Below are positions 23,655 through 35,412 of a stretch of 64,000 nucleotides of DNA, in pieces. Position numbers and translations under genes: made by a program. The notes beneath the pieces were generated by a model that was not told the origin of the DNA, ran no database searches, and was given only the letters and a program-made list of their open reading frames with translations. How positions within the stretch are numbered: the stretch's first letter is position 1; the number at the start of each line of letters is the position of its first letter. Source of the stretch: Rhea pennata (Eukaryota; Chordata; Aves; Rheiformes; Rheidae); assembly GCF_028389875.1 (NCBI RefSeq), contig NC_084666.1:32582308-32646307 (forward strand), written 5' to 3'.

Positions 23655-23679
23655 TTCAGGTATAATGATTATACCTGAA
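23655..23679. repeat. 25-nt near-perfect palindrome
   Basis: Two 12-nt arms, TTCAGGTATAAT and ATTATACCTGAA, flank a single G. They are exact reverse complements. It lies about 200 bp upstream of the TFIIE-alpha-like start codon. It could be a dimeric protein-binding site or chance; no function is claimed. Confidence 0.85.
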
Positions 23680-24329
23680 ATACTGAAGCCGTCTTCTGTG
23701 TAAAGAAATCATTGAGGAAGATTAGGTTAGAACAAGTTCGCAATGTTCCTCTTTACTGAGGGCAGTGTAGTTAGCTTTCATGTCAAGGTCTACCCAAATT
23801 AGCTGTTTTCTTTCACAATCATCCAAGTAAGATCTGAAGTAAACACTGCATGAACTAGAAATTACAGCACAAGGAATAAATGAAGCACAAAATCTTTAGG
23901 TTAATTCACAAAGAGCGTGAAGTAGAGAAGACTTTTCTCCCCTTTTTTGGAAAAGCCATGAGAGGTATTTGGGCACCTCTTAACTTGCTCTTTGCTTTTT
24001 AACTACTGGTCGCTGTGATCAGGCAAAAGCCTGACTGTCAGAGCACAAGATATCGCGTCTCGTCCGATGTTGACCTCGCTCAGCACTGTGTGCCTGGGGC
24101 TGAGCCTGCTCAGGCCATGCAAAATCACCAGGGAACACCGGTAGCAGAACGTTTTGCTCCTTGGCACCCTTCTACGTTGTAGAAATAGGGCCTTTGACAT
24201 CAACCAGTTCCTAAGCCCATTAACTGGAACGTGACCGTGCCGCTCCGATTAAACTGTCATTACCATTCCTTATTAAGGAGGAGCGGAAGAGCAAGAAATA
24301 ATTTCTCAGTTAATTGCTGCATCCCAGTT

Positions 24330-25080
24330 CGCTTGCTGCGATTTCCTGCGGTAACACCTGACGCAGCAGGCTGCGGTCAGATTGCTCCGCCGTGAGCCAC
24401 GAGCGCGGCGGTGAGAGCGGAGCCGCCGCGTGAGGCGGTGGCGCGGCAGGAAGGCGGTTTGTGGCACAGTTACACTGGTGTCAACACGTGCTGCCGAGGG
24501 GCGCCTTGCTCAAGCCCTGCTGCTTAGTGTTTCATTGCTATGTGGCACTTCCAGGTGACCTCCAAGAGAAGTCCCAGTTAAAACGGACAAAAAGCATTTT
24601 GCAGCAGCACCAGCAATTAGTCTGTAAGTATGTTTGCACCTGACAGGGGAAGCGCTGGTTCTTTTCAACATCCTTTGGTTACCTAAACCAAATGTAAGCC
24701 TGCCGGTCTGGGGCTAAAGATGACAGCTAAAAACAGAGAAAGTCATAGGATCACATTGCGGGGGATACCGGCAGGGCCTAGGAGAGGGGAACGGCGCCCC
24801 ACTGACGGGAGAGGGGCTGGTGTCCTGCACGCTGTGGTGATCCTGGCAGAGAGCAGAGGTCAAGGAAGAGCAGCACGCGCTGGCAAGGCCGAAGCCAAAC
24901 GCTTCGTCGCTCCAGGGGAAGCTGTGGCTGGCCTTGCTCCTTGCTTGCCTCGGCTGCGTAAGAGCAGAGCCCCGGCCCACAGAGAAACGCAATCCTGAGT
25001 TTCCCACAGGAAAGGCGTGTGTGTGGGGGCGCTGGGGTAGGCTCTCGGCCCAGGTATTCTCTAGACGACTCCTTATCTCA
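24330..25080. promoter_or_regulatory. GC/CpG-rich block, candidate promoter of the TFIIE-alpha-like gene
   Basis: CpG-dense sequence (for example around 24385-24455, rich in GCGGCG and GCCGCC) rises from AT-rich flanks 0.9-1.6 kb upstream of the minus-strand gene, with a second GC-rich part near 24760-25060. It fits a housekeeping-type promoter with a spliced 5' UTR, consistent with the acceptor seen just before the ATG. I could not settle on the matching donor. Long frames through the block on both strands are composition effects. Confidence 0.45.
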
Positions 25081-28000
25081 GGTTTTGGTTAGGAACTCGC
25101 GTAGCTAAAGCGAGCAATACTTCTGAAGTACTGGAAGTCTGGATTGCGCTGAAGTGCTGCCAAACACCTCGGTGTTAAAAGCCTTTCTCAGGTCGGTCTC
25201 ATAACTACACAAACTAGTCAAATAAAGAAAGGGGGGCAACACCCTGCAGGTAGTGTAATGTTTGTGAATATAGCCGGAGAGTAGAGTGGAAAGCATTTTT
25301 CCACTTTGAGAAAAAATAATCCACAAGACTCGCTGGCCATTTGCAGTGGAAATGTAGATACACAGAGCTTTGAACGTAGAAGGAAATTGCTTTCTCTTTA
25401 AACTAAAAAAATTGGCTGAATTTACCCTAACTAGAGACCATGCACGAGAAAGACAAAACCCATCAAGAAGAGTTACTTTAAATTACAAGAAAACATAACA
25501 TATGTATTCTATATTAAAAAGTATTTCAAACAAAAGTAAAAAAAAGGCATTCTCTACCAAGAAGAGGAAGAAGTAGCAGCAGTTATTTCCTATAGAAACA
25601 AAGCAACTTTAAGCAGGAATCTGCTCCAGAGCTGAGCTGCAGTTTCCTTTAAGGAGAAAGGTATTTTGCTACCCCTATGGATTTTTTATTTTCCAGTTAA
25701 TACTATTGACAAGATATTTCACAAATCATGGTCCAGCTTCCATCTTTAGCTGCCTTTAAAATACTTGTTTTTATTAGGGTAAGAGCTCTATTCTTAATAC
25801 ATTAGCTGTCTTTAAGATTACTTAGAAACATAGATGCAAGAGAGGCCCTTCTGGTTATAGTTAATATGGAAGCTACTATAATCTTTATTAAGGAGAAAGA
25901 ACACAGCTCTTCAACTTCTCCATAAACAGCAGTAGGAACTACATTTTGGACCATCTCTTTGTTGACACAGAGTTGTTCATAGTCAACTATCAAAAGCAGA
26001 ATTTCAAGTTAACAGTCATCATCATAGAGAGCAAGTTCTGCAAGGTTTTCTGGAGCCATTTGCTTAATTAACATCCTACATGAGCTGCTGAAAAGACAAA
26101 CTAGGTCCCTCATTGTATTTTGATCAGCTCTTACTCATTAAAAGCACTAAAATTGAAACACTTATAAAAGTAGACACTAAAATAATCACATCACTTGCAA
26201 CTAGGTTAAAAATCCTTATAATTACCTCCCTTGTATATGTAGAAAACTTCAGGTTACTACTGTAGAAGAATCACTCCTTTCCTAAGGGCCTGGAGTAACT
26301 GTGCAGAAAGCTTAAGTATTTCCCAGCCTTTTCCTAGGCCTATCTGTGATAAGCCCTAATTAACACTCAGCTGGAGCAAGGAAGTCGCCAGATCCCATTC
26401 ATTAGCAACTGAATGAATTCAGCCTTGTACACATTGCAGCATAATAAAGCTGCAAATGTTATTGCTCAATAGAGTACACCTAGAACAGACAAGGAGTGAA
26501 ATTTTAAGTGACTGCAATCTCTGGTTAGTGTTTTCATTAGCATGACTTTAGAAGACCAGAAGTATCACCATAACTAACTTTTTGATTGCAAAACAAAGAT
26601 TTATCTTAGATGATAATTTGCATAATTAGTGCTTAGAGGTTTTCGTAACTGAGCAAACCTGAAAACTTGAATATCTTGCAGAAAAGGAAACAATGTCTTT
26701 ACTAATTTTTATATTTCTGCTTGTTAATCTTTTTAGGTGATTTAGGTTTTCAAAGAGCTGAAATTGCTAAAAGCAAATTTTAACTGTATTTCTTTAACAT
26801 ATTAAATTATGAATGCTATTACTTCCTTTTATAGATGAAATATTTGAGTTCATAAACATTGTCTAAATAAGGCTACAAAACACTGTACAGTCCAGGATTA
26901 AAATGCTTAATTTTATTAGCATTACAGTCATAAAATTACTCCTCAAATCCACGAGTGTTTTCCGTATATTTTCCTAGATGTGAGTAGTGGTGGTTAGCTG
27001 TATGGGTTTTGTAGTGACGTGACTTAAGTATTCTTGGTAGGTGTTGTAACATACTTTTACTGTTTGCTTTTTGCTTTTACTGTTTGCTTGCACTGTTGTG
27101 CTTTCACTGTTGTTTTTTTATTGGAACTCTGATTTTCCAATTTGCCCAGCATATGAGGTCTCTATGTCCATGGCTATCCTCAAAGGTGCAGGAATTTGTC
27201 TGCATAGAACAAATTGTGGGAGAGTGAAAACCTCATTACAAGAAGGGTGGTGACTCTGAGGAATACTCAATACCAGAATGGAAACTCCGACTTTATTAGC
27301 TGTATTAGCTTTATTAGCATGAATTCAGGTCTCAAAGTATTTCAAAGGTTCGGACCATTAGGAGACTGTGGTTTAGAAACTGCAGGAACAGATGACTCGA
27401 TAGCAGATCTGAGGTTAGCTCTGCTTTTGCCTGTAGCTCGTGATAGCAGGGATCTGTTTTACGCCTCGTGCTGAATAAAATACTGCTGCTACTCTTTCTC
27501 ATTCTGTTAATTAAGAAATTGTCTGGGGGACATGTACAACTGAGAAGTACGATCGGTACAGACAAAGTGCATGCCTTCAGCTGCAGATTTTAAGTCTCGT
27601 GTGGATAAAATTAAGTAGATAGAGATTATTCCACATAGTAAATTCCTTTCCTATTGCGTTACGCTAGAGCATGCAAAGGAGCAAGGCTGCTCCTGGCACC
27701 TGTTGATTTTAGTCTGTGGGAAATGTTTATAAGGAATAATACCTGTGGATTTCCATATGTGTTTTGAATAGAGAAGGTGTCATGTAACCTCGGAGCTGTT
27801 ATTCATGTGACAGTCCTGTGCATGGGGGTGTGGAAATAGGTGACAAGAAAATACAAAGTATCTTTCTAAATTAAGCGGTATGGTGGTCTGGTTGCTAACA
27901 TAGCTTTCCATGAGCGGAAATGGCACGTGCCAGAGCAACCTGTGGCTAGTAACGGGGTCTGCTGGGCAAGGGCACAGTAGAGGTCCACCTTGGCAGCGGA

Positions 28001-31000
28001 GGCACCGCTCAGGTAGGTGCCTGCTTGGGTGGCCGCCGGGAGGCAGTTCTGCGTGAGCTCGCGCTGAGCCGGCCACGGGCTTCGTCCTGCACGCTCAGCA
28101 CAGGAGGGAAAATTGTAAGCAGGGGAGAATAAAGCCTGGTTTGAGCAGGCGTTTCTGCCTGCGTACAGCCCTGGCAGCGAGCGCCGTGGGAATCGCGGTT
28201 CTTGCTCTCGTGTTGCCGCAGCGTTGTGCAACAAAGGCACCACTGAAAGCAGGAGCTTGCGATGGAGAAAGGGAAAGTAATTTACTGGCTTCGTTTTAAC
28301 GCTGGAGCATTTATCTGGAGCGACGTGGACGTTGGCTGCACATGCAAAGTACTTGAGGAGGCAGGTAGTCAGCTGAGCAGTCCCAGGTGGGAGAAATAAA
28401 TAAAGGGAGTCGGATCAGAGGTTGCATGAGAAAATAAATGGGCCACTGCTCTGGAAAGCAACAGTATGATCAAAATATTCATGGAATAAATAGGGTGTGT
28501 TTTACCTGACAGCTGGCAGGGCACAGGCTGGTGTAAATGGCCTCTTGAGAGAGTGAGATGTGTATTCCGGAGAGGATGTGAGCTGCCATAAGTTGCTTTC
28601 TGTCCTCCCTTTGCCCAGCCCCTGCTGTTCTGCCTTTCTCTTAAGGCACACACAAGCTGTATTCTGCGTTCTCCATAGCAACTTATATCCAACTCTCCCT
28701 CAATTTAAAAAAAAAAATAATATAGGCACTCCAAAATGAGAAAAGGCCAAGATTAAGGTTAAACACCCGTAATCACTTGCTCCTTGGTACAAAAGGGTTC
28801 TTAGTTGCACAGCCACATCTCTCTTTTTGCCCAGGTTGTCCCTTTTGCCAAGGCTCTGTCTCACTCAACGTGCACGCAATTAATTTTCATCCCTTAGTGT
28901 GTGGCCCTGAGCTCAGTTTGTTTCATGAACCATGTGCTGATGTGATTCATTTCCTTATCATTTTTCTACAGTGTTCTACCTGCATTACCTAATTCCATGA
29001 TCCTTGAAGACATGCCAGCATCCAACTAAATCAACTTTGAGGGCTTTGGACCTATATTTTCAGATTAGTTTACACTGTAGTCTTAACAATATCAGGAAAG
29101 AGAAAGGATATTGTGCCTATTTTGCAGATGGAGCTCCAAAGTACAGAATTTGAAACCAAGACTGATGGGCAATTTTGAGAGCCTGAACTGAGAGAGGCAA
29201 AAACTCAGGACGGATTTTAGCGCTCTGTGATTGCAGCATAGCTCTCTTGGTCATTAATTGTGGCTGTGATTGGTATTTCCAGAATAAGACCATTGGGATC
29301 GCAGACTGGGTCTTCACCAAATAACACAACCTGTTGGGCTGTCTTTGTAGTACTGGCAGAAACAGGGAGACAACTTAGTTCTCCTGATTGGTCTACCACA
29401 GTCTCCTTTCTCTTGTAAAGCCTTATCTATCTATCTCATTTATTGCCTTGAAAACTGAAATAAAGCCTTAGTCTTTCTCCTTTGTTATGCCATCCTCAAG
29501 CCTTAAAGAACACAGCCTGTCCTGTGCAGTGACTGAAACAAGGGATTTCTGTAAAAGGTAGTTTGGGAACATGTATCCCTTTCAAAAAGAAACGGGAACG
29601 AGTGGCTGCCGTGCTGGTACATTTGTTGACTTCTGGATGGTTAGCCTTAGTGTTCTTTTAATGTAGCTTCATTTTTAAGTCTAAAGAACAGTTGCTTGGG
29701 ATAATATCTTTTTAAATTTTAGTATTTTTTTTCTTAGAGGTGTCAGTTTTAGATCTACTGTCTTCTAGCATATAAGTAATTGAAAAATGTGGTAACAGCA
29801 GTTACTAGCCACACAGGATGGGGACATGTTTTGGTTGGAGTTTCAGATGACAGCAAAGAAATGCTTAGTTTTGGGAGCAATGGGGTCAGCAGAGGAATGT
29901 ACTGTAGTCATTACATCTTCACAGCCTGCTACTCTCTACTGCCTTTCTGTTTTACTCCTCTCTCCTCTGGTATCTCCACCTGGCTCCTACTTCTGCCTTG
30001 TTTTCTGTTTTGCTCTCTCCATCCAGCTGCTTCGGTTTCTTCCTCCCATCTGGCTCATACAGATGGCACATGTGCCTTCTGGAGTTGGCTGAGGGTATTG
30101 TACGAGAATGTTTCCAGTGCTCAGCAGATGTATGCTTCTTGCTGGAAGGCAGACATAGCATTTGGGGAACTAAGCTGATGTGAATCATACGAAACTACTC
30201 AAGGTTTCATAAACAGAGGCCAAATTCAGATGGTGGGGTGTAGCCTGAGAAGAAGCTATGCCTAATCCTGACAACTCCAGCTACTAGATTTATAAATTAA
30301 AAAAATGATGGTGTTTCAGCACTTTGCCACAACAGTCTTTATAATCTCTTAATTTGTTTTACTATAGGTTAAAATATTTTTCTGTCTTTCTCAAAGAGAT
30401 GAACCATGTTTACTGAAATATTAAGAGGGAAAAGTCTAGGGATAACTTTTTTTCTATGTTGGCTATTTGCCTAATGGAGGAAGTTCAGCAAGGTTAAAAG
30501 AAAATCAAAACTCTAATAGTGGGAGACATTGAGCAAGCCTACTGACTGGAGTTACTTTAAACATGTAATACCCAACAGGGACAGCCTCAGTACTGACAGT
30601 CTATTCCTTATGCATAACTCAACTCTTGAGCTAGGAGAACATACTTTGCAAAACAAATTAGACCAAGAGAAGTTGTCCCATATGCAAGTAATATAATTTA
30701 GAGCTGATTTACTGTAATACAGAAAATCAGTGCAGTTCTCAGTGAGTAAATTGCTCAATGTTGATATGTAAACCAGACAAACTCCTTCCTAAGTGTTGTC
30801 CTCTCTTCTAAGAATAGAGTGTGGGAGCAGGCTAAGCTACCAAAGACCTTAATCTTTGATGATACTCAAAGTTATGATGTGCTGAAAAACTGGCAGGCAG
30901 ACTTACAGGGAACAACTCCATGATCTACTTACTTCTTGATTACAGTTCTTGGGCAGTTTGCATGTTGTGTCACTAGGCTGTTTAGCAGTCAAAGGCACAT

Positions 31001-33977
31001 TCTATATAATGCATAAATATGGAGAGTCTGTCCCAAGGTAAGTGGTATTTCTGTGGTTTCTGCCTCTGCTTTGATGAAGCCTTATTCTTCCTGGCTCACC
31101 TTGTTCTTCTGGTGCTAAGGATGAAATGTTTAGCTACTTGGAGGAGCTTCATTACTGCTTCTCACCACCACTTCTGGCCTTCCAAAATAGGATGCCAGGA
31201 CAGGACCAGCTGATGATCCCTGAATGATGCTTATAAGCATAAGCAGGTTATTTGCCTGCTATTACCACTAAAGTGACATCCAAGCTTTCAAGAATGCTAT
31301 TTGGATTTGTTTCTTTCTCCTTCCACACTGACAGCCCAGAGAACTGGCAGCAATGGTGTGTGCTGGGAAGGCGGAGTATTTGTTGTTAACCTTGGTGCCT
31401 TCTGCAAACTCTTCACTGTTCCCTCAGTCCACTCTACACCATGCCTGCTGTCTCCAGCTATCATCTATTTAATCTTACTGCTCTCCTTGCAGGTAATTTC
31501 TAGGGCATCTGTAGGCGTTGCTCTGAAGCTTTGCTTCCAAGCAGAATTCAAGTGTAATTTACTCTAACAGAAGCTCACTCTCGTGTGTTTCAACACCATT
31601 GCCCAGATTTTGGAAGGATCAAATTCCTTTCCTGTGTTCTCCCTATGCTCGATAGCTGCCAGTGTTTTGCTTTTTGAGATAGGACATGCCATTCTTTCTT
31701 CCTCTGAAATGGCATGATCTTCACTGCATGGGTTTCTGAAGTTTTAAAGCTCTAAAATCTTCTTGGCAAGTTGATATTTTTGCATTCAAAAGCTAGTGTC
31801 CAAACAAACCCTTTGTCTTTCCTGTACTGTTTTGTTTGATCAAATACAGAATAAACTGTATTAATTCTTTGTATTTATATTAACAGGAAAAATTTGCTGG
31901 AAACTAAAATACTGAAGCTGTCCTTCACAGAACTAAACTATGCAGTAATCAAAGGGAAAAAAAAAAAAAGGCATGTTTGTTCCAAGTGCTGTAAACAACA
32001 GGATGTTGCTCTCTGATGAAAGAAATCGGGTGACTTTTTTTCAAGACAAAACTAGGAATGCTTTCTGTATGTGTAACAATAAGAAATTAAACTTTTTCTC
32101 TGTCCTGAGAAAACCCTCAGAACAAGTTCTTTCACAGTTGACACATGAAGGTTAAAACAATAATTGATTTTTTCATGTTCCTCACTGTTTTGATATCAAG
32201 GCAGGCAAAGGAAGATGTCTTCTCCCCCTCACCCCAATATCTGTTTTAATCAATAGGAGACATGCATGCAGGCTGTGGATACGCCTCTGGATTTAGCTTT
32301 GCTGTTACAATTAGAAAGCATTTTCAAGTGCATAAATGTAGGTTGTCTTGCACAACAGATATACTGAAAGCTTATTAGTTAAAGACTGTAAATAGTCTAC
32401 TCTAAAGTAGGACAGGACTAGTTAAGCAAGTAAAATTATTTTTAAATAACAGAATAATTTGATTATGCCTTTGTTATGCAACTAGCTCCAAAGAAGTCCG
32501 AACAAACCCTGACCAGATTAGGGTGTTAACTCAGCAGTACATAATTTGTCCTTTACAATACAGACAGTAAACATTTGACTTGGTTTGTTTTGTATGAATC
32601 ATCTGATCTAGAACTGCATTTTATACTACGCATATGTTTCTCCCAGTCTAAAAATCAGCACAAGTAGTGTAATATGCTAACATAATTTTTTTCAAATGAC
32701 ATATGCAAATAAAGTGATTAGACACACAGCTTTTTTTTTTTTTGGGGGGGGGGTCAGTGTAAATAGTGGGAGGTGAATTTCTGTACACGGTCAGTGTGTC
32801 GGTGCTTTACACCTGCTTGCTCAATTTGCTGCTTACAGCCAGTCACATAAGGCCCACAGCATCAGCGCTTCCTTTTCTTCAACCAGAAGCCATATTCTTA
32901 ATGTGGCAGTTGCTGAAGTTATCTGGCAAATAACTGAGATTGCTGCAAGCTGGTAACCTGCTTACTGAAAATAAGGAAACATTTAACATCTTTTAATACT
33001 CCTTTTAGAAAATTAAGTGATATTAAATAAATTTTAGCCAGTCATACCAAGATAAAAATCTGCTATCCCTCTCAGACTTACAAGCAACAATTTCTTCCTT
33101 CTCTGTAGACTTCCTACTTAACGCTAAGAAGTTATTGAAAACTTGTAGACTTGGCAGTCTGACCAGACAACTGTTTTAATACAAACCATTCTGAGCTTGC
33201 TGCATTACACTTCTGCTGTTTTGAATGTCCCAGATATGAAAAATCCAGTCGGTCAGATGTCATGAACTTGCAGGTTTTAATTAGAATGCCTTAAGCAACA
33301 CTGTCTCTGGGCACACCAAAGAGACAGTAAACACTTGCATCACATGAGTGGTGAGATTTTATTATTAACTTATGGCTGCAGTATCAATTGAGATATAACT
33401 AGCATCTCTTTCCTAAGGTGCTCAGAAGGTATTGCAAATGAACTAACATCTATCCAGGTCCCTAAGCTTGTTCTCTCCAGTGTTTTCTTTTAACTTGTTA
33501 TAAAACACAGTTGATGTTAGAAATAAATCCCAGCATGCAGCCAGTGACATAGATAGATAAAATCATAGATAAAAATCACTGCTTTACATGCTAACTGCTT
33601 CCTGGGATCCTAACGTGCCTGCATTTCCCTCTATGTAAGTCATTCTTTATTTCTAAAAGACTTACTTTCTTAGTTAGTATTCTGGCCACTGTTGTTATCT
33701 GACTTGGCTTTCCACTGCCCCCCCTTGAGAGGAGAGAGAGAAAAAAAAAAAAGAAAAGGTGGTATTAGTTGTCAAGTACTTCTCATTATGGTACTAGCTT
33801 TTAACTGCCAGATAGCTTAAGGAGGAAATAAGAATGTCAGACACTGCTAAAATCAGTCAATTTGGAAGTGAATGCTCTTTCTGCCATGTGATATGCAACA
33901 TGCATGATGACTTCCTCTGAGGTATGAAGTCAGTGCATATATATAGTCCAGTCAAATAAAGAAATTCTTAAAGAATA
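25081..33977. other. Intergenic DNA between TFIIE-alpha-like gene and ASAH1
   Basis: AT-rich DNA of about 9 kb. I see no conserved protein, CR1 copy or RNA gene. Small features are a T12G9 run near 32731-32751, an A-run near 31958-31970 and the GC-rich patch at 27.9-28.3 kb listed separately. Frames up to 132 codons here (for example 29780-30178) look like chance. Confidence 0.55.
27930..28260. promoter_or_regulatory. Isolated GC/CpG-enriched patch in intergenic DNA
   Basis: CpGs and GC content rise clearly here (for example GCCGCCGGGAGG, GCTCGCGCTGAGCCGGCC near 28031-28075) within otherwise AT-rich DNA, with no gene recognised on either strand. It could be a promoter of a non-coding transcript, an enhancer or an old exon. 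No motif settles it. Confidence 0.3.
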
Positions 33978-33983
33978 TTTATT
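33978..33983 (-). terminator. ASAH1: Candidate ASAH1 poly(A) signal
   Basis: AATAAA on the minus strand, about 665 nt downstream of the ASAH1 stop codon. It is the first canonical hexamer I noticed on that strand after the stop. The 3' UTR would be about 0.7 kb. Confidence 0.4.
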
Positions 33984-34645
33984 GTATTAGTATTCATTAT
34001 TTTTGGGACAACAGAAAAATCTGTTTAAAAATTTGTTAATATGGCAAGGAAGAACTTCAGCAAGAGATCTGCACAACAGTGAACAGATATTTTGACTTTA
34101 GACTTTTCCCCAAGACCTTCTTTCTGTAATTAAATATGACCTCTTGGTAGGTTATTTTATACCAAGACAGCTTAGACATATCCTTATATTGAACTAGAAG
34201 ACTAGTTATTCCTCCCAAACATTTAGGAAAGCATAACAGAACTACACTGTCATAGATAATCCATCTAACAGAATTTAGAAGTCTTGTCATGCTTAGTAGG
34301 TGCTATTTTAACGCATCTGTAATTTAAAAGCATTCTTAATTTGAACAAACAAAAATACTCTTAAGATTGAAGAGATCTAGAGCTAACCACTGAACTTGTT
34401 TTGCAGAAATAGCTGAAATTGAAACAGATGTACATTAGTACATATTTCTGGTCAGCAGAACTGCTGATTAGGAAGCAAGAAAGTCCAGTGCAAGATAAGG
34501 TCCTCCATTGCTAGAAGCTCATTGACATTTCCATATATCCATTACATTTCTGAAGAAAGAAGTTAGGCTGAGGAATCTCTTTCCAGAAGTAATTTTTTCT
34601 TGGAGGGCCTTCTGTGCAGACAAGCAACATAGGAAGGATCCAGGA

Positions 34646-35372
34646 CTACCAAGGGCTACAGGGATCTGGACATTCCCGCAGGTAAGTCTCTGTATGACCA
34701 TTATACACCTCCATCAGCGTTGTGCACACCGTCAGCTAACAGGGCATGGGAAAAAGGAAAAAAAGAAAGCCTCATTATAGGAATAAGTGAAAAGTTGACT
34801 CAGATTCTAGCTGAAGAGCTCAACTAAAACCATCTCATCTAGCTAGCAGAGTCTAATTTCTAGATTTGTATAAAAAGTCAACATGCAATGAGAAAGAGCT
34901 CACATCCTCAGCCAAAAATGCTACCTGCACTGAAAATATTAGAAAATATTAACTAAACTTTGATTGAAAATCTTTCTTCATGCCCTTTGAGTCTTTTCTT
35001 TTTTTTAAGCTTCCAAACCTCAAGTTCGTCAGATTGCAACATCTTCTGTTGCAACAAGAGTGTTAGTGTGCCTAAACATGAGGTATATTAACTTGTTTCA
35101 CATGAAATCTGAAGGCATGGATCACATGATAATTCAGATTAGAAGTGTGCTCATGATGTCTCAAGTGCAACTTCCCCCTCAAACCAGGGTCAGCTATGAA
35201 GTCAGACCAGGCTGGTCAGGGCTTTAAAGCCATAGTACCTTTGATAAAACATTATTCTAACACTTACATTTTCCTTTTATGATGTTACTTGGAAGTTTTT
35301 GTTTTTACATGTGTGTTTTTACCCAGCAACCCACTTACCTCTCAAAATTTACCACTAAATAGCACAGTAAAT

Positions 35373-35412
<40 letters not shown>

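Noticed and set aside
24714-25007. 92- and 97-codon frames in the GC-rich block upstream of the TFIIE-alpha-like gene
   Set aside because: Both strands are open over the same GC-rich stretch and neither translation is recognisable; treated as promoter-region composition.
29780-30188. Plus-strand frame of 132 codons and overlapping frames in the intergenic region
   Set aside because: The length is within chance for this window, the translation is low-complexity cysteine/serine/leucine rich, and other frames of similar size overlap it.
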